34,031 nt of DNA from a virus. The position numbers were made by a program, and so were the translations under genes. Under the pieces are notes generated by a model that ran no database searches, had not been told where the DNA came from, and saw only the letters and a list, made by a program, of their open reading frames with translations. Positions 1 through 8,557 of the stretch are shown one piece after another. Positions within the stretch are counted from its first letter, which is position 1. Each line of letters starts with the position of its first letter. The DNA lies in IMG/VR virus record IMGVR_UViG_3300042907_001323, positions 1 through 34,031 of that record; one strand, given 5' to 3'.

Positions 1-2
1 GC

Positions 3-581
3 GTGAGGCTCGTGGAGGTGCGATGTACCGCTAGCACTGACGCCGCCGTGCAGGCGATGGACTGCATCGAGATCGCCAGCAAGGCTCAGATCGAGATAGC
101 TTCGCTCTGCCTTCCTTTGGCAAAGAGAATATCTGAGGACGGCTTTAAGGCTTGCCTGTCAGGAGAGGCCGCAGACGAGCTGTTCGGTGGCTACGGAAAC
201 TTCTGCATCCAAGCATCTTCAGCGACTGACGCTGAAGTGGTCGCATTGCGAAAAGAGTCCTTGGCGAAAATGGCTCGCGGAAACTTCGTGCGATGCAATA
301 AGGCGTTCATGTCAGCAGGGGTCGAGTGTCGCCTGCCGTTCATGGAGCAGTCACTGGTGGAAGCGGCCGTGCAGTTGACCAAGCGAGAGAGCGTGCCGGG
401 TAAAAAACTGCTGAAAGACGCCGCCAAAAGCATTCTGCCGAAGTGGGTTATCTCTCGACAGAAAGACACGTTTCAGGGTGGCAGCGGGGCGTCGCAGGTG
501 CTTGCGAGCGAGATTGCAAATCCGATTACGTTCTACAACGCAACGCTCAAGAAGCGTTTCGGCTATCTACCGAAGGACTGA
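3..581 (+). CDS. Asparagine synthase-like C-terminal domain (5' partial)
   Basis: The frame is open at the left edge of the window and encodes at least 192 residues of an asparagine synthetase-type amidotransferase. The signature CLSGEAADELFGGY (about residues 50-63) matches the ATP/substrate-binding SGExxDExFGGY motif of AsnB. The later GVECRLPFME and KKLLKDAAKSILP segments match the family's E-x-R-x-P-F-(L/M) and KxxLR...LP regions. The PP-loop SGGxDSS, normally about 100 residues before this motif, is absent, so the gene must begin outside the window; the GTG at 3 is probably not the start. Whether an N-terminal glutaminase domain exists cannot be seen. The methyltransferase start lies 5 bases beyond its stop. 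In phages such enzymes may amidate a modified base, glycan or protein; the substrate here is unknown. Confidence 0.8.
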   Translation: MRLVEVRCTASTDAAVQAMDCIEIASKAQIEIASLCLPLAKRISEDGFKACLSGEAADELFGGYGNFCIQASSATDAEVVALRKESLAKMARGNFVRCNKAFMSAGVECRLPFMEQSLVEAAVQLTKRESVPGKKLLKDAAKSILPKWVISRQKDTFQGGSGASQVLASEIANPITFYNATLKKRFGYLPKD

Positions 582-586
582 CGACC

Positions 587-1240
587 ATGAGGATACCATC
601 GAACTGGACGTTCAAAGACGCTGGCGTAGCTGATGGGTTTGACGCCCACGTCAGGGAGCAACTGCCCTGGTACGACATGGCCACCGACGCAGTCGTCCAC
701 ATAGTTAGGCACTACCTTCCTGAGCACGGCCTGGTCTACGACATCGGTGCTAGCACCGGAAACATCGGACGAGCGATTGCCCCAGTCCTCGAGCAGCGCA
801 GCGCAAAGCTCATTGCCGTCGAGGAAAGCCGGGAGATGGCTGCGAAATACGACGCCCCCGGCAGCGTGGAGTGCATGGACGCCTACGAGGTGTCCTATCA
901 GCCGTTCGACGTCGCGGTGTGTTTTCTCGTCCTAATGTTCATGCCGATCGGAAAGCGGGCCACTCTCGTCGAGAACCTAAGGCGGTCGCTCCGCAAGGGC
1001 GGCGCGATCATCGTCTTCGACAAGGCCATGCCGGCCTGCGGCTACTTTGGGACCGTCATGAGAAGACTGACCATGTCGTGGAAGCTCAACAACGGGGCGA
1101 CGCCGCAGGACATCATCTCGAAGGAACTGAGCCTGTCAGGAGTGCAGAGGCCTCTTAACCCTGCGGTGCTGGGGCCAGACGCTCGGCAGTTCTTCGCGTT
1201 CGGGGAGTTTGCTGGCTACCTTATCGAGAACCCGGAGTAG
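587..1240 (+). CDS. Class I SAM-dependent methyltransferase
   Basis: A 217-residue Rossmann-fold methyltransferase. Motif I (SAM binding) is DIGASTGNIG at residues 52-61, and an acidic motif II, IAVEES, lies near 77-82. A hydrophobic strand, FDVAVCFLVLMFMP, corresponds to the post-I/motif IV area. The overall look recalls CmoA/UbiE-type small-molecule or tRNA methyltransferases. No DPPY/NPPY motif of N6-adenine or N4-cytosine DNA methylases and no PC motif of C5 methylases is present, so methylation of an unmodified DNA base is unlikely. The ATG at 587 was chosen because it directly follows the upstream gene and the frame before it overlaps that gene. It sits between the asparagine synthase-like gene and terminase, so it may modify the same product. 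Confidence 0.75.
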   Translation: MRIPSNWTFKDAGVADGFDAHVREQLPWYDMATDAVVHIVRHYLPEHGLVYDIGASTGNIGRAIAPVLEQRSAKLIAVEESREMAAKYDAPGSVECMDAYEVSYQPFDVAVCFLVLMFMPIGKRATLVENLRRSLRKGGAIIVFDKAMPACGYFGTVMRRLTMSWKLNNGATPQDIISKELSLSGVQRPLNPAVLGPDARQFFAFGEFAGYLIENPE

Positions 1241-1243
1241 CTC

Positions 1244-1756
1244 ATGGGAAAGCGCGGCCCGCCGCCTGATCCGTCCGTCATCCAGATGCTCAAGGGCAAT
1301 CCTTCGAAGAAGGGCGTCAACCGCGACGAGCCGACGCCGGAAGCAGTGCCTGAGAACTACCCTGCCCCGCCTGAGCTTGAAGGGCGGACGGCGGAAATCT
1401 GGCGGGACTTTGTCCGCACGGCGTCGAACATGCGGGTGCTGACGCAGGCCGATCTGTTCACGATCGCCCGATACTGCATTGAGCGCGACCTTTACCTCAT
1501 CTGCTATCAACAGGTGAAGCAGGGCGGAGAGTATTTCACGGTCTACGAAGTTGATCCCGACACGAAGAAAACGCGGATCAAGTTCACGCAGGTGGCCCCG
1601 TGGGCAACGCAGATGCACCGTCATCACGCCGCCTGCCTGCGGATCGAACAAGAGTTTGGGATGACGCCGAGCAGCCGCTCGCAGGTGAAAACGCATGGAA
1701 GCGCCGACCCCCTTTCCGCCCTGGCTCAGTGGCGCGCCCGCCATTCGGCAGGCTGA
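1244..1756 (+). CDS. terS: Terminase small subunit, P27 family
   Basis: A 170-residue DNA-recognition subunit of the packaging motor. The N-terminus (MGKRGPPPDPSVIQMLKGNP) is the characteristic opening of P27/Terminase_4 small subunits from HK97-like phages. Next come an acidic-proline linker and a helical core with W49-x-D-F and the L-T-x-A-D segment typical of the family. It starts 3 bases after the methyltransferase stop and overlaps the large subunit by 62 bases in another frame, a common arrangement. The family is found mainly in cos-type phages, so cohesive ends are plausible, but no cos site was identified next to it. Confidence 0.9.
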   Translation: MGKRGPPPDPSVIQMLKGNPSKKGVNRDEPTPEAVPENYPAPPELEGRTAEIWRDFVRTASNMRVLTQADLFTIARYCIERDLYLICYQQVKQGGEYFTVYEVDPDTKKTRIKFTQVAPWATQMHRHHAACLRIEQEFGMTPSSRSQVKTHGSADPLSALAQWRARHSAG

Positions 1757-3326
1757 GTACGTCCCCGGCTTTGTCTACGACGAAGCGGTGGCGCTCCGGG
1801 TCGAGGACTTCATCGAAGCACTCTGCTGCCACGTGAAGGACAGCCCCACTGCCCGCGCCGGGGAGCCGGTCAAACTTCTCGACTGGCACCGCGACTGGCT
1901 GATCCGGCCGCTGTTCGGATGGCTGGAAGACAACGAGGACCGTCTGCGGAGATTCCGCCTGGGCTATATCGAGGTGCCGAAGAAGAACGCCAAGTCTTCG
2001 GCCTTGGCGTGGCTTGGCGCCTACATGCTGTTGGGCGACGGGGAGCCAGGGGCGCTGGGGTGCATTGCTGCCAAGACGCGGAAGCAGGCCAGCGTCATCT
2101 ACAACGAATTGGCGGACATGACGGAGCGTTCCCCGGGGCTGGCGGCCGAACTGGAGGTGGTCCGCTCGACGCGGACGATCTACCACCGGGCCAGCGGTTC
2201 GAGCCTGTCGGTCATTTCCCGTGACGCCGGCGGGGCTGAAGGCCCCAGCTACTCGTTTGTTTTCTTCGACGAGCTCCACACGCAGCCCGACGCGCTCCTG
2301 TGGGAGTCGCTGCGGTACTCGGGACGATCCCGCCGGCAGCCGCTCATCATCACTATCACGACGGCCGGGAGCGACCGGCAGAGCCTCTGCTGGGAGCAGC
2401 ACGAGTACGCTGAGCAGTGCATCGCAAATCCCGCCTACGACCCGCGCTTCTACGGCAAAATCTACGGGCCGAAGCCGGGTGAGGACTACTTCTCCCCGGA
2501 GGTGTGGGCCCGGTGCAACCCGGGCATGGGAATCACCATGAAGGCGGAAATCTTTGCTGCGGAAGCGGCCGAGGCGAAGAACATGCCGAGCCGGCTGAAT
2601 GGCTGGCTCCGGCGCTCCTTGGGAGTCTGGACGGAGTCAACGAGCCGGTGGATTGACCCGGAGCGGTGGGCGGCTTGCGCTGGCTCTGTGGGCAATCTGG
2701 ACGGCCGGAAATGCGTTCTCGGGATGGACCTGTCGAAGCGGATCGACTTCTCCGCGGCGGCGGCTTGGTTCCCCAACGACGACGGGACGTTTGACTTGGT
2801 TTGCACCCTGTTCATGCCCCGGGACCGCATCCAAGAGGCCGAGACGCGCGACCGGATGCCCTACGGCCGATGGGTCGACGAAGGCCTGATTGTGGCGACA
2901 GACGGCGACGTGATCGACCACGCACGGATTCGGGAATGGGTGCTGGAGTTTTCCCGAAAACACGTCGTTGAGCAGATCGTCGTGGACATCACCGGGGCGA
3001 CTCAGTTGGCCGTAGAACTGCAAGGGGAGGGGCTGAAAGTCAAAGAATACCCCCAATCTTTCCGCGCCATGTCGAGCCCCACGAAGCGATTCGAGGCGCT
3101 CGTTTTGGAGCGAAAGATTCGGCACGGCGGCAACCCGGCCCTGGCGGCGCAGGTGGCCGCGGTGACGGTTGACACCAATCCGTTCGAGGACGTTCGCCCG
3201 GTCAAAAAGAAGTCGACTGGACGCATCGACGGCGTGGTGGCGGCGATCTTTGCCCTCGGGTGGTGGGAGCAGGACCAGATGGTGAACAAGGCCCCGAAGC
3301 CGAAACCCGGAATCGTTGTCCTATGA
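1695..3326 (+). CDS. terL: Terminase large subunit, HK97 type
   Basis: A 543-residue packaging ATPase-nuclease. The N-terminal ATPase has a variant Walker A, EVPKKNAKSS (93-102), Walker B FVFFDE (188-193) with the catalytic glutamate, and a coupling motif ITTAG (221-225). The C-terminal RNase H-fold nuclease shows acidic residues at D345 and D351 (GMDLSKRIDFSA), D431 (VVDITGA) and D512 (RIDGVVAAIFA). The length is normal for HK97-type TerL. The start overlaps terS by 62 bases; a downstream start would remove family-like N-terminal sequence. Its stop overlaps the portal start as ATGA, indicating coupled translation. Confidence 0.95.
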   Translation: MEAPTPFPPWLSGAPAIRQAEYVPGFVYDEAVALRVEDFIEALCCHVKDSPTARAGEPVKLLDWHRDWLIRPLFGWLEDNEDRLRRFRLGYIEVPKKNAKSSALAWLGAYMLLGDGEPGALGCIAAKTRKQASVIYNELADMTERSPGLAAELEVVRSTRTIYHRASGSSLSVISRDAGGAEGPSYSFVFFDELHTQPDALLWESLRYSGRSRRQPLIITITTAGSDRQSLCWEQHEYAEQCIANPAYDPRFYGKIYGPKPGEDYFSPEVWARCNPGMGITMKAEIFAAEAAEAKNMPSRLNGWLRRSLGVWTESTSRWIDPERWAACAGSVGNLDGRKCVLGMDLSKRIDFSAAAAWFPNDDGTFDLVCTLFMPRDRIQEAETRDRMPYGRWVDEGLIVATDGDVIDHARIREWVLEFSRKHVVEQIVVDITGATQLAVELQGEGLKVKEYPQSFRAMSSPTKRFEALVLERKIRHGGNPALAAQVAAVTVDTNPFEDVRPVKKKSTGRIDGVVAAIFALGWWEQDQMVNKAPKPKPGIVVL

Positions 3327-4870
3327 TCGCTTACGCCCCGCGGATCCCACGTGCCGGCCTGTGGCTGCCGGACAGCGTTTCCGAAAGCCTGCTTGGCTCC
3401 GTGCGCGAGGAGGAGCGCAACTTCCTCTGGGACAACGACGCTGGCCGGTTTCTGGCCGCTGGTTCAGCGAACCCTTCCGGCGTGCGAGTTGACGCCGAGG
3501 AGTCCTTGCGGTCGACGGTCTTCCTGGCGTGCCTGCGGCGAATCGCGGTGACGCTGGCAAACCTTCCGATTCGCATGATGCAGAAGACGGCCGACGGCGA
3601 GCGTTACGCGGCCGAGCACTGGCTGAATCGACTCTTCCTGCACGGCCCCAACACCACGCAGACGACGTGGGAGTGGGTGGGACAGATGGTTGTCCACATC
3701 GGCACATCAGGCCAAGCCTTCAACGAGAAGGTCTACACCCCCGACAGCGAGCTCGGCCTGACGCCCCCGGAAGTGATGGCCCTCGAGCCGCTGCACCCGA
3801 CCCGCATGAAGGTCCGCAGGCTGGAGACGGGCCGCCTGGGCTACATCTACCGCGACGACGACGGCCGCGAGCAGCACTACCGGCAGGAGCAGTTGACGCA
3901 TTTTCGCTGGATCACAAACGACGGCATCAATGGGATCGTCCCGCACGAAGTGGCGCAGGACGCGATCGGACTTGCCCGCGCGCTGGAGATTCACGGAGCC
4001 GCCTACTTCGGCAACGGGGCCCGGCCGGGGATCATCCTGGCGACCGACAGCGACGAGCTTTCCCAGGAAGCCCGCGACGAAATCCGCTACGCCTGGGAGA
4101 AGAGCCATCGCGGCCCGACCCGCGCCCACCGGCCGGCGGTGCTGACCGGGGGGCTGAAGCCGATCCCCTTCGAGGGCAACAACCAAGACAGCCAGTTCCT
4201 CGAGTCGCGCAAGTTTCAGGCCGAGGAAATCTGCCGCATCCTCGGTGTGCCGCCACACCTTGTTGGGATGCTGGACCGCTCGACGAACAACAACATCGAG
4301 CAGCAGGGCTTGGACTTCCTGACCTACACGATGACCGAGTGGTGTTGCCGTTTTGAGACGACGCTTTGCCGCGACGTGCTGACCTACGCCGACCGCGAGG
4401 CAGGCTACTACCCCGAGTTCGATACGTCGCAGCTTCGTCGAGGAGACGCCGCTTCCCGGTCCGCCTACTACCATTCGGGCCTGCAGGACGGCTATTTGTC
4501 GATCAACGACGTGCTCCGCATGGAGCACATGAACACCGTTGACGGCGGCGACCAGCGGTTTGTCCAGATGAACATGCAGACGCTTCAGCAGGCAGCCCTC
4601 AACGCTGCGGCGACGGCCGCGAAGAACGCTGCGGCAACCGTGGACGTCAACGGCGTGCTGGCGATCCTGGCGCAGGTTTCTGGCGGCGTGCTGTCGAAGG
4701 CTTCCGCCGTGGAGCTGCTGACCGTGGCCTATCCGACGCTTGGGCGGATCGAGGCGACCCGAATCGTCATGGGATCTGAGCCGCCTACTGCGGCCCCTGC
4801 CCCGGCTCCAGGCTCGCTGCCCATCGGTTCCCCCCACCTCCAAGGCCCTGCCGCGGGGGCTGCCGCATGA
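3323..4870 (+). CDS. Portal protein, HK97 family
   Basis: A 515-residue dodecameric portal forming the DNA entry channel of the head. The ATG at 3323 overlaps the TerL stop (ATGA) and replaces an earlier in-frame start inside terL. Family features are the early STVFLACLRRIAVTLANLPI segment, the W-x-x-x-G-Q-x-x-x-H-x-x-x-x-G-Q-A domain, the GPSRAHRPAVL-like GPTRAHRPAVLTGG segment, and the highly conserved ICRILGVPPHLVG-(M)-LDRSTNNNIEQQ region, which is diagnostic for HK97 portals. The C-terminus is Ala/Pro-rich and probably disordered. It is followed by the protease gene, again with ATGA overlap. Confidence 0.95.
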   Translation: MIAYAPRIPRAGLWLPDSVSESLLGSVREEERNFLWDNDAGRFLAAGSANPSGVRVDAEESLRSTVFLACLRRIAVTLANLPIRMMQKTADGERYAAEHWLNRLFLHGPNTTQTTWEWVGQMVVHIGTSGQAFNEKVYTPDSELGLTPPEVMALEPLHPTRMKVRRLETGRLGYIYRDDDGREQHYRQEQLTHFRWITNDGINGIVPHEVAQDAIGLARALEIHGAAYFGNGARPGIILATDSDELSQEARDEIRYAWEKSHRGPTRAHRPAVLTGGLKPIPFEGNNQDSQFLESRKFQAEEICRILGVPPHLVGMLDRSTNNNIEQQGLDFLTYTMTEWCCRFETTLCRDVLTYADREAGYYPEFDTSQLRRGDAASRSAYYHSGLQDGYLSINDVLRMEHMNTVDGGDQRFVQMNMQTLQQAALNAAATAAKNAAATVDVNGVLAILAQVSGGVLSKASAVELLTVAYPTLGRIEATRIVMGSEPPTAAPAPAPGSLPIGSPHLQGPAAGAAA

Positions 4871-6216
4871 TCGTTGCCCTCGACTTCGACCGCACCTACG
4901 CCCGCGCGCCGGAGCTTTTTAACGCGCTGCTGACCTACGCCAACGACGACAGCGTGGTTGTGTGGTGCATCACGCGCCGCGAGGACACTCCCGAGAACCG
5001 CCAGGAAATCAAAGACACGTTTGGCGAGCGGTTCTCGCTGCTGGGCGGCCTGATCCTCTGCGGGCCGAGCGTGCAGAAGGAAGACGCGGCCAGGGCGGCC
5101 GGCATCACTGTTGACGTGTGGATCGACGACTCCCCCGAGAAGATTCCTGCCGCCGGCTACCGAGGCGGGGAGTCTCGCGCCATCTACGACGGCATCGACT
5201 TCACGCCCCCGGCCGGCGTCCGCGAGGAGGCGGCCCGGGCCCTGGCGTGGCGGCGAGAGTTCGGCCGCGGCGGGACGGAAGTGGGCATCGCTCGAGGGCG
5301 CGACCTGAGCAACGGCGTGACCATCAGCCCTGACACGGCCCGGCGGATGGTGAGCTACTTCGCTCGGCACGAAGTCGACAAGCAGGGCGAAGGCTTTTCC
5401 CCCGGCGAGCCCGGCTTTCCGTCGAACGGCCGGATTGCGTGGGGGCTCTGGGGCGGCGACCCAGGGCAGGCCTGGAGCGCAAAACTTGCCCGGCAGATGG
5501 ACGCCAGAGACGAATCGTCAACGAACCAACGGAGCAACCCCATGAACATCGAACGTCGAACCCTGCTCAACACCGCCGTCAGCTTCCCCGCGATCCGCGT
5601 CGAGAAGCGGAGCGAAGAGGTGATTGTCGACGGCGCCCCGCAGCAGGTCGAGCGGGACTGGTGTGTGGGCTACGCATCCGTGTTTGGGCTCCTGTCGCTC
5701 GATCTGGGGGACTTTGTGGAGCGGATTGACTCCCGGGCCTTCGACAAGGTTCTTGCCCGCAGGGGCGACGACGGAGTGGCTACGCGAGCCCTCTGGAACC
5801 ACAACAGCGACTATCCCCTCGGCCGCCGTCCTGAGACGCTGACGCTGACCCCCGACGAGAAGGGGCTGCGGTACGAGTTTCCCTTCGGCCGGGCTAGCTA
5901 CGCCCAAAATCTTCGGTTCAACATCGAAGACCAGATCGTGAAGGGTTCGAGCTTCGGATTCGTTGTGGCCCCTGGCGGGGAGCGGTGGAGCAAGGAGCAG
6001 GGCCGCAACGTCCGCACGGTCATGGAGATCGAGGCGCTCTACGACGTCTCTCCCACGACCTACCCGGCCTACCCCGAGAGCGACGTGGCGGTGGCCAAGC
6101 GGTCGTTCCACCACGCGATGGAGTCCGGACTGGTCAAGCCACCGGCCAAGCCTGCGCCGCGGCGATCGATTGCCCTTCGGGAGTTCCTCTCAACGCATGG
6201 CCGAAAAGTCGGGTGA
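4867..6216 (+). CDS. HAD phosphatase-like domain fused to S78 prohead protease
   Basis: A 449-residue multidomain protein. Residues 1-95 look like a HAD-superfamily phosphatase with all four motif residues: DFDRT (motif I), CITRRED (II), the lysine of VQKEDAA (III) and WIDDSPE (IV). Residues about 150-215 form a separate uncharacterised segment (SPDTARRMVSYFARHEVDK...AWGLWGGDPG). From about residue 226 the protein is an HK97-type Peptidase S78 prohead protease with candidate catalytic H312 (WNHNSDYPLG) and S362 (KGSSFGF). Ordinary prohead proteases are about 200 residues. An internal ATG at 5542, behind GGAG, begins MNIERR exactly where the protease domain starts, so both the fusion and a free protease could be made. 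The HAD substrate is unknown. Confidence 0.85.
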   Translation: MIVALDFDRTYARAPELFNALLTYANDDSVVVWCITRREDTPENRQEIKDTFGERFSLLGGLILCGPSVQKEDAARAAGITVDVWIDDSPEKIPAAGYRGGESRAIYDGIDFTPPAGVREEAARALAWRREFGRGGTEVGIARGRDLSNGVTISPDTARRMVSYFARHEVDKQGEGFSPGEPGFPSNGRIAWGLWGGDPGQAWSAKLARQMDARDESSTNQRSNPMNIERRTLLNTAVSFPAIRVEKRSEEVIVDGAPQQVERDWCVGYASVFGLLSLDLGDFVERIDSRAFDKVLARRGDDGVATRALWNHNSDYPLGRRPETLTLTPDEKGLRYEFPFGRASYAQNLRFNIEDQIVKGSSFGFVVAPGGERWSKEQGRNVRTVMEIEALYDVSPTTYPAYPESDVAVAKRSFHHAMESGLVKPPAKPAPRRSIALREFLSTHGRKVG

Positions 6217-6373
6217 CGCCTGCCCGGGGTGCCGGGCCGGCAGATACGGGACGGTCAGCAGCGTGCGCTGTGGCGCGCAGCAGGTTCGCTATCTGCGCTG
6301 CGACCGATGCGGAGCGACGGCGAAGCAGATTGTTTCCACAAACGAACTGCGGAAGAGGCCGGGCGTTCAATAA
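6197..6373 (+). CDS. Small zinc-ribbon protein
   Basis: A 58-residue basic protein with two CxxC knuckles (C9-x2-C12 and C35-x2-C38) and an extra C25, the pattern of a single zinc ribbon. It overlaps the end of the protease gene by 20 bases and precedes the capsid gene. It is too small to be an enzyme. A DNA- or protein-binding role in head assembly or late regulation is only a guess. It is not a family I can name. Confidence 0.6.
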   Translation: MAEKSGDACPGCRAGRYGTVSSVRCGAQQVRYLRCDRCGATAKQIVSTNELRKRPGVQ

Positions 6374-6375
6374 AA

Positions 6376-6406
6376 GACCCCTGCCCTTGAACTGCAAGGG
6401 ACGGGG
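6376..6406 (+). promoter_or_regulatory. Hairpin upstream of capsid gene
   Basis: CCCC-TG-CCCTTG (6378-6389), loop AACTG, CAAGGG-AC-GGGG (6395-6406) can fold into a 6-bp plus 4-bp stem with a small internal loop. It lies in the 95-base gap before the capsid start. There is no U-tract, so an mRNA stability or processing element is more likely than a terminator. Inference from sequence only. Confidence 0.35.
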
Positions 6407-6468
6407 CTCCGAGTCGGAAAGTGCGGACACGCGACCAATCGCACCGCACCCGCACAGGAGCCCCCCAC

Positions 6469-7857
6469 GTGGCCACTTCCCAGATCAAAGTTTTGCTCGA
6501 TGAGTTGGTGAAGGTGCTCGCTGAAATGGGCGCCCTCGAGGACATGCCCGAAGGGGAGCAAATGTCCGACGAGAACGTCGCCAAGATGGAGACGCTCACC
6601 GAGCGAGCCGAGAAGATCAAGGCCCGCGTTGCGTTCCACGAGCGCATGGACGCCAAGCAGAAGGAACTTCGCGGCATCCTGAACAAGGGCGCCCCGGCCG
6701 GCAAGGGTCGCACCGGCGATCCGAAGGACGGCGAGGGCGACGAAGGCGACGAGGGCAAGGGCGAAGGCACCGTCGAGCGCCGGAAGGTGTTTGCCCTGCC
6801 CCGCGGCGAGCAGCGCTCGAAGGTCTTCCGCGGCCCCGACGCCGACCTGAACGCCTTCCGCGCCGGGATGCATCTTCGGGCCTACGTCTTCGGCAAGGCT
6901 GACGCCCGGAAGTGGTGCGAAGACCACGAGGTGCGGGCCCAGTCCGGTTCGGTCAACGCCCTCGGCGGTGTCCTGACGGCCCCCGAGTTCGGCACCGAGG
7001 TGATTCGCTTGGTCGAAGAGTTTGGTGTGTTCCCGGCTGATGCCAAGCGGCGGAAGATGACGAGCGACCAGCAGTTCGTTCCGCGCCGCGTCGGTGGGCT
7101 GACTGCCGTGCCGATCGGTGAGAACGACACCCCGACCGAGAGCACCGTCACCTACAACCAAGTCGAGCTGGTGGCGAAGCTCTGGGGGATTGGCAACCGC
7201 ACGCCGAACAGCCTGATCGAGGATTCCCCGATCTCGCTGGCTGACGAGCTGGCGACCGAAACGGCCCTGGCGTTCGCCCAGGCGTTCGACGACGGCGGGT
7301 TCATCGGGACCGGGGCGCCGGCCTACCACGGCTCGGTCGGCATCGTCACGGCCCTGCAGAACCTGACCAGCGCGAAGGGCGTTGTGGCTGCCGGCAGTGG
7401 CCGCACCACGTTCGACACGCTGACGCTGGCCGACTTCACCAACGCGATGGCCCGCCTGCCGGTCTACGCCCGGCGCAATGCGAAGTGGTACATCAGCCCT
7501 TACGGCTGGGCGGCTGGCATGGCCCGGCTGATGATTACGACCAACGGCAACCGCAAGGACGACGTCTCGGGTCCGATCCCGGATGTGTTCATGGGCTACC
7601 CCGTTCGTCAGGTGGTGTCGATGCTCGGTGATGCGACCGGCACCGCGGGCAAGATCCTGGCCCTCTTTGGCGACCTATCGCTGTCGAGTTCGTTCGGTGA
7701 TCGTCGGCAGATTGCGATTCGGACTTCGGCCGACCGCTACATGGAGTACGACCAGACGTTCACGTTTGCGACGACTCGCGCCGCGATGGTCAACCACGAC
7801 ATCGGCACCACGGCCGTTGCCGGCCCGATCGTGGCCCTGAAGGCTGCCGCGTCCTGA
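6469..7857 (+). CDS. Major capsid protein, HK97 fold
   Basis: A 462-residue capsomer subunit. The GTG at 6469 was chosen over an upstream GTG at 6421 because AGGAG (6456-6460) lies 8 bases before it. Residues 1-about 75 are charged and predicted coiled coil, like the HK97 delta/scaffold domain, followed by a Gly/Asp/Glu-rich linker. The mature-like shell begins near residue 158 (SGSVNALGGVLTAPEFGTEVIRLV), a typical start after protease cleavage. The N-arm, E-loop and P-domain style segments (NRTPNSLIEDSPISLADEL, DDGGFIGTGAPAYHG, YMEYDQTFTFATTRAA) follow. The prodomain is longer than HK97's roughly 100 residues. It is the likely substrate of the upstream protease. Confidence 0.95.
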   Translation: MATSQIKVLLDELVKVLAEMGALEDMPEGEQMSDENVAKMETLTERAEKIKARVAFHERMDAKQKELRGILNKGAPAGKGRTGDPKDGEGDEGDEGKGEGTVERRKVFALPRGEQRSKVFRGPDADLNAFRAGMHLRAYVFGKADARKWCEDHEVRAQSGSVNALGGVLTAPEFGTEVIRLVEEFGVFPADAKRRKMTSDQQFVPRRVGGLTAVPIGENDTPTESTVTYNQVELVAKLWGIGNRTPNSLIEDSPISLADELATETALAFAQAFDDGGFIGTGAPAYHGSVGIVTALQNLTSAKGVVAAGSGRTTFDTLTLADFTNAMARLPVYARRNAKWYISPYGWAAGMARLMITTNGNRKDDVSGPIPDVFMGYPVRQVVSMLGDATGTAGKILALFGDLSLSSSFGDRRQIAIRTSADRYMEYDQTFTFATTRAAMVNHDIGTTAVAGPIVALKAAAS

Positions 7858-7869
7858 TAACTGACTGAC

Positions 7870-7901
7870 GCCGGCGGGGAGCGCCCAAGTTCCCCGCCGG
7901 C
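7870..7901 (+). terminator. 11-bp perfect hairpin after capsid gene
   Basis: GCCGGCGGGGA (7870-7880) and its exact complement TCCCCGCCGGC (7891-7901) flank a 10-base loop. No T-run follows (GGCCCTCTC). It may attenuate transcription or protect the 3' end of the abundant capsid mRNA rather than act as a full intrinsic terminator. Confidence 0.5.
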
Positions 7902-7957
7902 GGCCCTCTCGCAACTCACCTACCCGCACAGCCAACACGCCTCCCGGAGAACCTGCC

Positions 7958-8464
7958 ATGAACTTTGTCGAAGCCTCGAAGACCGTTGCCGCGCTGGACG
8001 AGAACCTGACCGTCAGCCAGACGCACACCCCGGTGATTGACACCCTCGGATTCTGCTACGCGTCCATCGACGTTGTGTTTGAAAAGGTCGCCGCGGCCGG
8101 CACCAACTCGGCTGTGGCGACCGTGCTGAAGCTCCAGCAGGGTGACGGCACGACCTACTCGGACATCGTGGCGTTCACCGGCTCGACTTCCACGACCCTT
8201 CCGGCGACGGCTGGGTTCACGATCCCCACCCCGACGAACACGACCACCGACAACGTCGTGCGGTTCGATGTGGACACCAAGGCGGCTCAGGGCCGCTACC
8301 TCCGCGTGGTTGCCACCGGCAACGCTACGGGCTCGATCTACTCCGTGGCCCGACTCTCGAAGGCCGAGCAGCCCCCAGCCAGCGCCGCCCAGAAGGGCGC
8401 CCTGGCGGCCGTCAGCGGCCAGCTTGGCGTCGCGCTCTCCGCTGGCACGTCCTACGTCGGCTGA
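7958..8464 (+). CDS. Probable head decoration or structural protein
   Basis: A 168-residue Thr/Ser/Ala-rich protein of beta-sandwich appearance with no charged coiled coil, signal peptide or enzyme motif. It lies directly after the capsid gene and is followed by a strong terminator, the position where capsid-stabilising or head-fibre proteins are usually encoded. A GGAG ribosome-binding site precedes the ATG. The C-terminal 30 residues are Ala/Gly-rich. I cannot assign it to a named family; the role is inferred from position and composition. Confidence 0.6.
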   Translation: MNFVEASKTVAALDENLTVSQTHTPVIDTLGFCYASIDVVFEKVAAAGTNSAVATVLKLQQGDGTTYSDIVAFTGSTSTTLPATAGFTIPTPTNTTTDNVVRFDVDTKAAQGRYLRVVATGNATGSIYSVARLSKAEQPPASAAQKGALAAVSGQLGVALSAGTSYVG

Positions 8465-8500
8465 TCCGCTTGACAGGCCAGGCAGGCTGACAACGCCCAC

Positions 8501-8536
8501 GCGGGCGGGGCGCAATGCCCCGCCCGCTGTTGTTTT
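8501..8536 (+). terminator. Intrinsic terminator
   Basis: A perfect 11-bp GC stem, GCGGGCGGGGC (8501-8511) with GCCCCGCCCGC (8517-8527), a 5-base loop GCAAT, and a T-rich tail TGTTGTTTT (8528-8536). It closes the capsid/decoration transcription unit, so high-level head transcripts may end here. Confidence 0.85.
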
Positions 8537-8557
8537 GCTACTCACGGAGCGCTGCCC

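Noticed and set aside
3707-4843. Long minus-strand reading frame opposite the portal gene
   Set aside because: An antisense shadow of high-GC codon structure; the + strand frame is an unmistakable portal protein.
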